64,000 bases of DNA from Strongylocentrotus droebachiensis (lineage: Eukaryota > Echinodermata > Echinoidea > Camarodonta > Strongylocentrotidae), in contig JAVYIG010001599.1 of assembly GCA_035222895.1 (NCBI GenBank), positions 248,001 to 312,000 on the forward strand, in the 5' to 3' direction. Under the pieces are notes generated by a model, which saw only the letters and a list, made by a program, of their open reading frames with translations, was not told the DNA's origin and made no database searches. Numbering within the stretch: position 1 is the stretch's first letter; each line of letters opens with the position of its first letter. This document shows, in pieces, positions 1 through 9,600 of this stretch. A program made the translations under genes and the position numbers.

Positions 1-494
1 TATGTAATGGCATGGTTGCCAAAATGTTTCTTTTGGGTTTTTGTGCATTTTTGTATCATTGAAAAGTATAATTCTGCATGTGGCAAGACTGTCAACATGC
101 TCAAAGTGAAAAATGGAGAGCTAATTGACTGGATAATTCACATCTAGCCAAGCATTTCACCATAACAATGACAAAACTTACTCAGTTGCCATAAGGTACT
201 TGTCCTGAAGTCTGTATGCTAGCTCTCAGGAACTCAAACTCGTTCGGGCTATTTACATCGCTCTAGTTGAATGAAGGAAATACAACTGAATAAGAGAATG
301 CATGACTTTTAAGACTGTGATAATTTTATCTGCTTTCATGGCATATGGTATACGGTAGCCATAGGAAACAAGCCACAAGCCCAACAAATAGAAATATCAC
401 TTAATGAGATTAATACCTGCGTATCACCAATTCACTTGCCAAGTTACTGCAAACATTTTATACTGCATCTAAAAAATTAAAAAATTAAATGGCA
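1..494. other. AT-rich non-coding stretch
   Basis: No gene, splice-bounded exon or clear repeat is visible here. It precedes a tandem repeat and has ordinary intergenic AT-rich composition. Confidence 0.5.
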
Positions 495-920
495 TTTTTT
501 GGAAAAAATTGATGTTACGATGGCAACGCCTCATTTGACATACACAAAATGTAGGTCTTGCTTATTTGCACTTCAAGATCATTGTGTGTACCAAGTTTCA
601 TCAAAATTGCTGAACAATTGTGGAAGAAAAGTTCGCTCCACAAGGGTTTTATTTATATAAAAATGGTATATTTTTGGTGCGAAATTGTGGTTACCATGGT
701 AACACCTTATCCAATATACACAAAAAATATGTATTGCATATCCTCAGCTCAAGAGCATCACGTTTCATAAAAATTGCTCTAAAAATTAAAGTATAGTTCG
801 CTCAACAGGATTTTTATTTCAAAATGGCATATTTTGGAGCAAAATAGTGGTTACCATAGCAACGCCATATCCGGCATACACTAAAATTATGTCTTACACA
901 TCCTCACCTCAAGAGCATCT
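495..920. repeat. Tandem repeat, about 165-bp unit, 2.5 copies
   Basis: Each unit carries a GTTACCATGGTAAC-like block (near 513, 690 and 850) followed by 'cttatcc..atacacaaaa', 'cctca..caagagcatc' and an AT-rich part. Units are diverged by substitutions and small indels. The short 70-residue reading frame over it is a by-product of the repeat. Confidence 0.7.
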
Positions 921-1849
921 AGTGCTTAGAGGGGGATCCCCAAAGGAAGGACGGAGCCCCCAGGCTCTGAGGGGTCACCATAGAGTTGAACGGTGCCCCT
1001 AGACATCATTCATGCTCGGAAGTAAAGGGGCTCCCAATGGTGAGACAGAGCCTCCAGGCTTCATAGATACTTGGATGGGCAAAGCACCCGGTCTTATGAT
1101 ATGCTGAGAGGGGGTGCTCTAAAAGGGCAGTGCCCCTAGACTTCATTCATGCTCAGAAAAAGCTCCCAAAGAGATGGACAAATGGGCAGAAAGTGCATGA
1201 TTGCCCCTGAATTAATCAAGCCCCCCCCCCCCATTTATAGAACCTGTCTTAAGCAAGCCCCCCCCCCCCCCCCCTGGCTACGCAAATCATAAAATAATTA
1301 TAGTTCTCTTTTCTCTTTATAATATTAGACCCGTTATTAGGCAAGCAATCCCCCCCCCCTTCTCTTCCACATTGGCTACGCCATCCACTAATGAGAGTTA
1401 GTTTTCTTTTTCACGCTATTAATTAAGCAAGCACCTCTTGGACCCCTTCGCCAATCAAAAATTGTAGTTTGGGCGCTAGTTCAGTAAGGTATCCAAAATA
1501 AAGCCTACTAAAACAGACCCCAAATTTAGGTAAATACTAATCAAATGTCGAAATAAAGATTATGATTTAAAAGGCGTTGTTTCTTACCTGTTTCGTGTCA
1601 ATTTTCTTGTATTTGGGGGAGTATTTTACGGAAAAACATTGATTTTAGTATGCACTTTTTCACAGGTTTCACGCCAAACCGCTGCACAATGGTGGATTGC
1701 GTGCGGGCGCGCGCCTGTGTGAAGTTATCTACCATAATGAGGATCTGGGACAGAAGATAATATTTGCCAATTTAAGTATATCAAAAATGTATTAAATAAA
1801 ATGAAATGGTCTTGATTACAGAGTGGTCTTATTCGTTATTACTATGTTG
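921..1849. other. Non-coding, with degenerate GGACGGAGCCCCCAG motifs and C tracts
   Basis: Between 925 and 1180 a 'cggagcccccaggctc.gaggggt' motif recurs in degraded form; it resembles the G/C-rich half of the tandem unit at 10800-11800. Poly-C tracts occur at about 1229, 1259 and 1350. I see no exon. Confidence 0.5.
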
Positions 1850-2722
1850 ATGGGGGAGACAGAGAGAAGGAAAAAAGGGAAAGGGAAAGAGAATATAAAA
1901 CAAGAAGAAAAGAGGGGGACGGGGGCGAAGGGCTCTAGCCTCCTCCCCTCCCCCCCGCCCAAAAATAAATAAGAGAGAGAGAGAGAGAGAAGGGAAAGGG
2001 AAAGAGAAGATCAAGGAAAGAAAGAAGAAGAAAAGAGGGAGACGGGGGCGAAGGGCTCTTGCCTCCCCCCCCCCCCCCTGCCAAAAAAAATAATAGAGAG
2101 AGAGATAGAAGGGAAAGGGAAAGAGAAGATAAAGGAAAGAAAGAAGAGGAAGAAGAATAAGAATAAAAGAGGGAAACGGGGGGGGGGGGGCAAAGGGCTC
2201 TTGCATACCTATCTCTATCTCTATTATTTATTTTTAGGCGTGGGGGGGGGGGGGGGGAGGAGGCAAGAGCCCTTTGCCCCCCGTTTCCCTCTTTTCTTAT
2301 TCTTCCTCTTCTTTCTTTCCTTTATCTTCTCTTTCCCTTTCCCTAATTTCCCTTCTCTCTCTCTCTCTCTCTCTCTCTTTTATTTATTTTTAGGCGGGGG
2401 GGGGGGGGAGAAGGCAAAAGCCCTTCGCCCCCCTCCCTCTTTTCTTCTTCTTCCTCTTCTTTCTTTCCTTTGTCTTCTCATTCCCTTTCCCTTTCCCTTC
2501 TCTCTCTCTCTCTCTCTCTCTATTATTATTTTTTTGGCGGGGGGGGGGGGGCAAAAGCCCTTTGCCCCCGTCTCCCTCTTTTCTTCTGTCCTTTATCTTC
2601 TCTTTCCCTTCTCTCTCTCTCTCTCTTATTTATTTTTTGGCAGGGGGGGGGAGGCAAGAGCCCTTTGCCCCCGTATCCCTCTTTTCTTCTTCTTCCTCTT
2701 CTTTCTTTCCTTTATTTTATTT
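1850..2722. repeat. Head-to-head inverted minisatellite (CT/GA, poly-G)
   Basis: The unit is (CT)n, then TTATTTATTTTTGGC, a run of 10 or more G, GGCAAGAGCCCTTTGCCCCC, then a pyrimidine-rich TCTTCTTCTTCCTC tail. Units to the left of about 2205 read on the minus strand and those to the right on the plus strand, so the array is a large imperfect palindrome centred near 2205-2225. Reading frames here (for example 2201-2752) are low-complexity artefacts. Confidence 0.85.
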
Positions 2723-3095
2723 TCATTAAGCAATCATATGTTTTCTCTTTAGTGATTTAGAAGTCTATTTAAAGCCCCACTTGTATTGTAGCTACTTGCT
2801 CCGAGCTCCCTCTAGGCTCTAGCATGTCTAGGCCTATACTATAAAAAACTTCCCCAATTTGTGCCTGTTGCCGTTGGTCCCCCATGTTCCTCTTTTTCTT
2901 ATGTTAGTTGAGAGCTGAGTTAATGAGATAGCCACCCGTCAGTGACCTCGCTGTGTGGTCTAATCCCTTCTGGCCCAGTAGTATTGACGGTCTTTAATAG
3001 AGCCTCACTAAGTAGCCCCTTAGACCTAGTTAGTTCTGAAAGATTACGCCAAATTAAGCACATGGGACTGATCTCAGTCAATCCGATCAACCGCG
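2723..3095. other. Non-coding left flank of the inverted cassette
   Basis: No exon is recognisable. It ends at the left border of the 423-bp duplicated sequence. If the 3519-5810 block is an inversion, the original 3' continuation of the receptor gene should lie about here, but I cannot recognise it. Confidence 0.4.
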
Positions 3096-3518
3096 CGATC
3101 CGATCATCAAGTTCAGTTTAATACAACATTACGGTTTAACACTTGGCAAAAAAAAACATAAACTTCTATATTCTGACATTTTACTAGTATACTTAAACAC
3201 GTACTACACAAAAACACGATAATATGCAGGAATACTCATATAAACTCACCACGAAAATGATCAGGAAGCTTGAAGCCCGGTCGCACGTGTCCAGTCTCCC
3301 TAGACGCACCCACAGCGCTCTTACTTGAAATTCGATGCTCTGAACGGGTACATTTGGAATAAGCCCCCCCGTATGTGCCATTTGGTCGCGTTATCTGACC
3401 TGACGCGCCTTAACAATCCAACGCACCCTTTCGGCCAAACCGGGGGGGCTTTGAACGAATGGTCGCGTTCAGGTTAACACACCTCGACGCGACGCTACCC
3501 ACCCTTATGGTATAAGCC
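3096..3518 (+). repeat. 423-bp direct repeat X, left copy
   Basis: Matches 5811-6233 at a constant offset of 2715 bp with no indel and no difference that I noticed; similarity stops sharply on both sides. It has no terminal inverted repeats, but contains an internal inverted pair AAGCCCCCCCG/CGGGGGGGCTT and repeated TGGTCGCGTT. The identical 62-residue minus-strand frames in both copies have no recognisable family. It marks the left breakpoint of the inverted receptor cassette. Confidence 0.9.
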
Positions 3519-3805
3519 GAGAGAGAGAGAGAGAGAGAGGGGGGATACCACATTTTGTTGAATCCTTATGGTGAAAACTATCGCCTTCTTTATCAACATC
3601 AACATTATTTTCATCGGCCCAGGAATTCTTCATCCGATAATGTCGACCACCACATTTGATCAAAGAATTTTATTCCGTGAATGACTCATGTAGGATTATA
3701 ATTGTAGAATAGTGCTTGGGTTCCGATTAGAGTAAATTTGTTAATACAAGGAATAAGCTGAAGTTATAACGAAACACTATATTAACTTATTTTGTACGTT
3801 TATAG

Positions 3806-3872
3806 TTGCTGGCTTCGTCACGATGGCTACACCATTTACGTATTTGTTGGATGTGTATTCGCAGTGCTCTTG
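3806..3872 (+). CDS. Copy A exon: extracellular loop 2 / start of TM5
   Basis: Bounded by tatag| and |gtatgt; 67 nt, phase 2 to 0. Encodes CWLRHDGYTIYVFVGCVFAV and two Leu. The Cys is the conserved loop-2 cysteine expected to pair with the cysteine at the top of TM3 in this family. Confidence 0.85.
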
Positions 3873-4286
3873 GTATGTATAGGAACAAATCCTTCATTAA
3901 ATAAAACAAAATGGCTATTTGGTTCATTATCATAGTGCATTATTTAGGCTTGGATATTAACCATGTATTTCCATTCTGTTTCACCCCCTCCCCAATAGTA
4001 ATAGTTCTGGTTCCGCCCCTGAGTAGGGCTACCCCTGTTTTCATTTTCGCCCCTACGAAAATGACAGAAAAAACATATTTTCTACGTGAGGATGAAAGTT
4101 CCATTGTCTCTGTTTCGTCAAAAGACGAATTGCTCAATATAGTTGTTTGGGTACAATATCAGCGGTTAAGATACATCAAGAGGAAAGTCTGTCTTACACA
4201 ATCCCATTCTTTCCTACCCGACACTATCGATGCAGAAATGAAGAATACGTCTTTAATTTTGAAAAACACTCTTTCATTTTTTGCAG

Positions 4287-4372
4287 TTCAACTCGTTGAT
4301 ACTGTTCTTTGTGATGAGGTCCTTCATGGCACTCAAGGCCAACGCGAAGAAAGACGAGTTAGACAAAATCAA
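4287..4372 (+). CDS. Copy A exon: TM5 and intracellular loop 3
   Basis: ttttttgcag| and |gtaagt borders; 86 nt, phase 0 to 2. Encodes a hydrophobic TM5 end (FNSLILFFVMRSFMALKANA) and a charged loop ending DKI-K. Homologous to 49854-49939 with few changes. Confidence 0.85.
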
Positions 4373-4424
4373 GTAAGTCATCAAACACATTTATACTTTT
4401 CAGCCTCATGTTCATTGTACCAAA

Positions 4425-4625
4425 GGCATGATATTTTACTGACACGTACTTCTTCAGATTTACGTATACTCCGATCTGTTACTCACAATGTCCCGACAAT
4501 GTCGACAGCCATCTCCCACAATGCATTACCAACTAATTAGTAGCGCGCCTGATGATGTTTGAGTACAAGAATCGGAAATCGCTCTTTATATACGCGCAAT
4601 TGAGAATACATTACGACAGTACGTG
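4425..4625. mobile_element. MITE-like repeat in the TM5-TM6 intron
   Basis: Starts GGCATGATATTTTACTGACACG and shares CTTCAGATT.ACGTA and GTCGACAGCCAT.TCCCACA with 43988-44205 (an intergenic copy with a visible TIR) and with about 49663-49801 in copy C. Its presence in both paralog introns places it before the gene duplication. Confidence 0.55.
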
Positions 4626-4784
4626 GATTTTTACAAGATGCAGTGTTAGTCTTCCTCCACACCCTCCCCTCATTTTATTGTCATAATCTTTCGACCGGTG
4701 TCCCCCCCCCCCTTTTTTTTTTTTAAGGATAGCGACTCAAGAAACGGTACACCCACTGACTACTCTGTTTTTGTGTTTAATTAG

Positions 4785-4920
4785 GGCGATGGCTCGTGCA
4801 CTGCTGATTCTACTTCCGATCCTTGGTCTGACTTGGTTCTCGGGGGCCGTCACCAGTATCACCACATCAGATGACGTCATCTTCTTTCAGTATCTCTTCA
4901 CAATTTCGTTCGGTCTGCAG
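4785..4920 (+). CDS. Copy A exon: TM6 and extracellular loop 3
   Basis: aattag| and |gtatgt borders; 136 nt, phase 2 to 0. Encodes ALLILLPILGLTWFSGAVTS and then ITTSDDVIFFQYLFTISFGL-Q. Differs from copy C mainly by D versus N before VIFF. The L-P-x-x-G-x-T-W pattern is the hallmark of adhesion-GPCR TM6. Confidence 0.9.
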
Positions 4921-5029
4921 GTATGTATGTTGCCATTCAATAAATTAACTGTTTCGAATCAGTTTTGATCATTGTGCACATCATCAATGAAACTGAATTC
5001 ATTCTTACATAGGTGGCTATCGCGGAACT

Positions 5030-5140
5030 CGTGGAACTCAAGCAAAGAAGTTGGTTTCGAACCCGGGTCGCCGGATTACGAGACCAATGCTCTAGAAATC
5101 ATGACAAGAAGCATTGTCATGATGTCTAGAATGATGAATT
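5030..5140 (-). repeat. Old tRNA-derived SINE remnant in the TM6-TM7 intron
   Basis: The reverse strand holds a B-box-like GACCCGGGTTCGAAACC and TGGTCTCGTAATCC. The same remnant occurs at about 47990-48090 of copy C in the matching intron, in the gene-relative orientation expected after inversion. Confidence 0.5.
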
Positions 5141-5210
5141 GATTGCTTTTCTTGAAACATTCTTTTCAAATTCTTTTCTTATTCTCTCCTCGTCATTCCT
5201 TCATTTTTAG

Positions 5211-5252
5211 GGAGTCTGCATACTCATTTTCCACTGCCTCCAAGTGCCAGTC
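5211..5252 (+). CDS. Copy A exon: TM7
   Basis: tttttag| and |gtaagt borders; 42 nt, phase 0 to 0. Encodes GVCILIFHCLQVPV, matching the family's G-x-x-I-F-I-F-H-C-L TM7 end. Confidence 0.85.
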
Positions 5253-5716
5253 GTAAGTTTGTTTATGTCTTTCATTAGGATTATCATTATCTCATAAGTA
5301 ATATAATCATATTTCTTTGTGTCGGTCCGAATTTATCAAGATATTAATTAAGTTAAATTGGTTGCCTATAACTAAGCATACTAAAATACTTTTGCCTGTC
5401 TTCAAAGTTTTGTTAAAGACGCACTTGTGTTAAGAAGGTTTTGAATATTTTGTATTTATTTATTGTGTGTCTGTAAAGTAGCACTGTTGTGAGTTTTGTT
5501 TTCATCACAGCGCAGGTAAGTATATTTATATAATTGCTGCGCTACATAAATTGCTTGTCTTTTCCACCCTTTTGAAATATATTCAACATGCCGATTTCGT
5601 AAACCGTATCTCAAGTGTAGCGATTGGCTTTTTTTTTTTGACAGACTTGTTTGGAAGTTGAGTTGTATTAAACTGATTTAAACCAAACATCCTTGTTATT
5701 CTTCATGCACTTCCAG

Positions 5717-5836
5717 ATAAAAACGACTTTGAAAAGTCGATGTCATCGACGAGTTCAAGACAGCTCATGGGTGTCGAAATCTGGAGCTCAAAGATCTACA
5801 GCTACTTCATCGATCCGATCATCAAGTTCAGTTTAA
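5717..5836 (+). CDS. Copy A exon: cytoplasmic tail, stop inside repeat X
   Basis: cttccag| border; 40 codons including TAA. Begins IKTTLKSRCHRRVQDSSW and runs parallel to copy C until ACTTCA at 5809. The last nine codons come from repeat X, giving a Ser-rich end (SIRSSSSV) unlike copy C. The tail was therefore re-terminated by the breakpoint sequence. Confidence 0.8.
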   Translation: MKTTLKSRCHRRVQDSSWVSKSGAQRSTATSSIRSSSSV

Positions 5837-6233
5837 TACAACATTACGGTTTAACACTTGGCAAAAAAAAACATAAACTTCTATATTCTGACATTTTACT
5901 AGTATACTTAAACACGTACTACACAAAAACACGATAATATGCAGGAATACTCATATAAACTCACCACGAAAATGATCAGGAAGCTTGAAGCCCGGTCGCA
6001 CGTGTCCAGTCTCCCTAGACGCACCCACAGCGCTCTTACTTGAAATTCGATGCTCTGAACGGGTACATTTGGAATAAGCCCCCCCGTATGTGCCATTTGG
6101 TCGCGTTATCTGACCTGACGCGCCTTAACAATCCAACGCACCCTTTCGGCCAAACCGGGGGGGCTTTGAACGAATGGTCGCGTTCAGGTTAACACACCTC
6201 GACGCGACGCTACCCACCCTTATGGTATAAGCC
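5811..6233 (+). repeat. 423-bp direct repeat X, right copy
   Basis: Second copy of 3096-3518, same orientation, apparently identical. Its first 26 bases supply the final codons and the stop of the copy A tail. Right of 6233 the sequence resumes colinearity with the copy C intron in a CT-rich tract. Confidence 0.9.
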
Positions 6234-6534
6234 CTCTCTGTATCCCCTCCCCTCTCTCTATAGTTATCTATCTTTGTGTGAGTGCATGTGTGTGTGTGTG
6301 TGTGTCTCTCTCTCTCTCTCTCTCCTTTGTCTCATTCAAGGGTAACTATTACCGTCTGACAAGATCATTATTAAACAAAAAGGGCAATGAAAAGAAACAT
6401 ACTGAAGCATTTCTTCTTGCACTCAACAAAAGATTAATCTCAAGAATGTAGAGAAAGCCAAAATCAGACAATATAAGCGAGAGATAAATGAGCAAAGCGA
6501 CACAGTTTTAAAATGTTTTACAAGTAAAACTTAC

Positions 6535-6601
6535 TATTTAGTAGATCCATAGCCATCATACAGGACACCGAAAGAAACTCCAACAACCACTAGCGAGCCT
6601 C
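6535..6601 (-). CDS. Copy B exon: TM4
   Basis: ctttag| and |gtaagt borders; 67 nt, phase 1 to 2. Encodes GSLVVVGVSFGVLYDGYG plus STK. Compared with copy C the two bases before the donor are TA instead of GT, which would give Tyr instead of Val after joining; the donor itself is intact. Confidence 0.85.
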
Positions 6602-9600
6602 CTAAAGGTAAAATACATCCCGATTTCGGAAAATCAGCGTTAATTTTGTGGTTATTAGAAAAGAGTTTTAGGACGCGTCAAAATATATTTACCTGAGTGC
6701 CAGTTTCGGTATGTAATGGTAATTTTCGTGCGCGGGATTACAATATTATTTATTTGTAAACACTTGCATTTGCGGATCCAGGGGGGGGGGGGTGGGTGGG
6801 CGTTTATATGATGTACAGTTCAAAGAGTTCATGTTCCCACGATATCGACAGAATATTTCAAAAGAAAATAACTAGCGCGTATATTACAAGCGGCCAAGTG
6901 TATCATTCACAAGCATGTCAATTACAACGCTTGCACGATGTGCGCGCTGAGCAGGGGAACAGAGATTCATAAATGAATGTGGAATTCTAAACGACCTTAA
7001 AATTTACGTAATTTACGCGCGCCGAAAAGATGACCGCGTTAGTTTCATGAATATTCAACAGCAAAGACGCCAATCACCGAACCTGTCTAATGAAAATGCC
7101 TCTGTGTAGAAAATGAATAGTAAACAAGTGGTTCAGATCCAAGTGTGTCAGGTGGCAACACCCAATGCAACACTCTCACTAACGACATCAATCTTGTGCA
7201 AAATCATCCAAAATGACGGAACCTGAACTGCACCTCGACATAGAGATCGATGCGGATTAAACTTCTGCTTCAAGTAGTGATAGTGAGAGCAACGATGGAG
7301 AGTTATGAGAATTCGAAAAAGAGAATGAACTTGGTTACGGTGATGATGATCACAGAGGCAGAGCTGCAGCAGCACTACCACAAGCGCATCAGCAAGAACC
7401 CGAGGCAAATGGGAACGGGGCGCTATAGGGTGAGTGTCCCGGTGGTGTGAGTGGAGCGGGCATGGATTTTACCAAACTTGATCCGAATAATAGAGAGAAT
7501 TGGTGAGTTTTTGGTTTATTTATTTATTGATACCATTTCCAGAAAATTCAAAATATAACAAAGACGCGCACTCGAGCGATGAATAATTTTGTGCACAATA
7601 ACATGCAAATACTGCAGAGTGTGTGTGCGCGCGCGCGTGTGTGTGATTTCTATGTGTGCTCTCTCTCTACCGATATTGATGTCACATGAAAGATCCTCTC
7701 CCGGTTTCTGTTTTTTGGGGTTGATGCGGTAGGTGAAAAGGTGTTCGAAATCTCTCGTTATTCTTTTCCTATTTGAGTAAGCGGCTAGAAAGTTTTATAT
7801 TCATCATCTCCATGTCATTAGCTTTTTGTAGATGTGTAATTATTCCTATTAAGGGTTGCTTGGTATTTTACTTTAATACGCTATACCTACCCCAAGCAAA
7901 GAGACTCAACCATCCGATACGTACAGGCTTGAAGCCCACGGTAGTTGTACGATAGAGAAATACGCCCTCTATCATCGTCCAAGCGAGAGCGGAGGTAAAG
8001 AGGTAATGGAGAGTGACGGCAATGGCCTTACACATTATCTAGAACAAGAACAGACGGAGAAAGACATTCATTTAATTTTGATCATACAGTTGTATACATA
8101 ACAATACACAAATATACCAAGCTGTGAGTAGGAATAGTGGGAGTTATTTATCTCAGGAGGGACTGGCGAAGTAATATTTTTCCGAGCGGCTAATTAATCC
8201 CCGACGAAAAAAAAAAAAAACTATTGCCAGTCCCTCCGAAGTTATATAGTTTCCACTATTTGTACGAACCAAATGCTTGGTATATAATTTTCTTATCCCT
8301 TCTTTACGATCAGAACTGATAAGCTACCAGCCGTATCAGGACAATTACCCCCTGGGCAATCACCCCCCGGAAAATTACCCCCCGGAAAACTACCCCCCAC
8401 GGACAATTACCCCCTGGAAATTTACCCCCCGGAGAATTACCCCCCAAGGACAATTACCCCCCAAGGACAATTACCCCCCGGAAAATAACCCCCCGGAGAA
8501 TTACCCCCCGAGGACAATTGCCCCCCAAGGACAATTACCCCCCGGAAAATTACCCCCCGAGGACAACTACCCCCCGAGGACAATTACCCCCCGAGGACAA
8601 CTACCCCCGAGGACAATTACCCCCCCCCCGAGGACAACTACCCCCCGGAAAATTACCCCCCGGAGAATTACCCCTCGAGGACAATTACCCCCGAGGACAA
8701 CTACCCCCGAGGACAACTACCCCCGAGGACAACTACCCCCCGAGGACAATTACCCCCGAGGATTTTAATTTATTTATGACGGAATAGATTTTTTTCGTAC
8801 AGGGGTTGTGTATAAACATATTTGCAATAATCATATTTGATTATATTTTATGTGAATGTATGAGAAAAAAATTGTTAAGGAATAGTTTTCTAGTACTACA
8901 GTGTAAATAGGCGGGGAGCTCCCAAGACACGTCACGGAGTTGCATATTTGTGTTTGCACCTTCAACAAATCATTATTTTCTAATTTTTAATTGGTGAAAC
9001 TTCTTCAAACTCTAGGCCATATGAAAGCTAGAAACATCCACTACCTCCATTCCATCCTTGTGAAGTTTGACTTAATATGCCACATGTATTGAATCAAAGT
9101 CAATTGCCAGAAGACGCATGTATCAAATAAAAGTACGGAATTTACATTTCTTAGAAATTTAACAATACATTGCGCGCAGATGAGTACTCGTTACAGCCAG
9201 TCTCCCCCAAAATGGCACAACAAAGAAATTAGGATGTAAGATTTCATTATTTATGCATCCTCTGTAACTTTTCTAATCAGCTGATCGTATATTTGTCTTT
9301 GTATGTATAATGGGCCCTCATCCATGATCTATTCCAAAATTAAGGTTTTCTTCATGTTTATAGATGTAATGTAATGTATAAATATATATATATATATATT
9401 TCTGTTGTCATGATGAACTAGGGTGCCGCAAGAGAATGTTAGTTACAAACAACATTTCTTTGGAAAACGTTGATTTTGTGAGGAAAAAAATATCAGAAAC
9501 GGTAAGAGTATTTATTTTCATGAGAAAAAAAAATGTAAAAAAAATAATAAAATGTCTTTCTTCCTCGCTCGCTGACAATATTTTGCGAATATATATCTTT

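Larger units (their letters stand above)
3519..5810 (+). other. Inverted genomic block holding the receptor's last five exons
   Basis: Read on the minus strand, 3519-3640 aligns with about 50810-50950 of copy C, including 'cattatcggatg' and 'gaaaataatgttgatg', right up to a (CT)n tract. The sequence on the other side of that tract in copy C aligns with 6234-6400 of copy B in normal orientation. At the other end similarity to the copy C tail exon stops at 5809/5810 (..ACTACTTCA). So exactly this segment is flipped relative to copy C. Confidence 0.85.
3806..5836 (+). pseudogene. Copy A: adhesion GPCR 3' half (ECL2, TM5-TM7, tail), inverted
   Basis: Five exons on the plus strand (3806-3872, 4287-4372, 4785-4920, 5211-5252, 5717-5836) encode the second half of a family-B2 seven-helix domain. 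Seen: CWLRHDGYTIY (loop 2 Cys-Trp), TM5 with FNSLILFFVM, a Lys-rich loop (KANAKKDELDKIK), TM6 with ALLILLPILGLTWFSG, a match to the family's L-P-x-x-G-x-T-W signature, TM7 with GVCILIFHCLQVPV, and a basic tail ending within repeat X (stop 5834-5836). All borders are GT-AG and all phases fit copy C. No frameshift or premature stop is visible. It cannot be co-transcribed with copy B, which carries TM1-TM4 on the other strand, so in this arrangement it is a severed gene part. It has no start codon of its own. Confidence 0.85.

Noticed and set aside
1829-2760. Several Phe/Leu/Ser-rich frames on both strands
   Set aside because: Translations of CT tracts and poly-G in the palindromic array.
3193-3381. 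62-codon minus frame, identical at 5908-6096
   Set aside because: Identity is explained by the duplicated 423 bp; no family, splice context or codon-level evidence.
3519-5810. Site-specific invertible switch of receptor exons
   Set aside because: Attractive, but the flanking 423-bp repeats are direct and not inverted, and no recombinase gene is seen; kept only as a possibility to test under the first finding.
6529-6545. Apparent in-frame TAG at the end of the copy B TM4 exon
   Set aside because: The stop spans the exon end; GTAAGT directly follows the TA, so the donor is intact and the split codon becomes TAT.
8277-8787. Pro/Asn/Tyr-rich frames resembling a structural repeat protein
   Set aside because: Product of the 15-17-bp foldback terminus; the mirrored array at 10185-10652 is the same DNA inverted and is not maintained as a frame.
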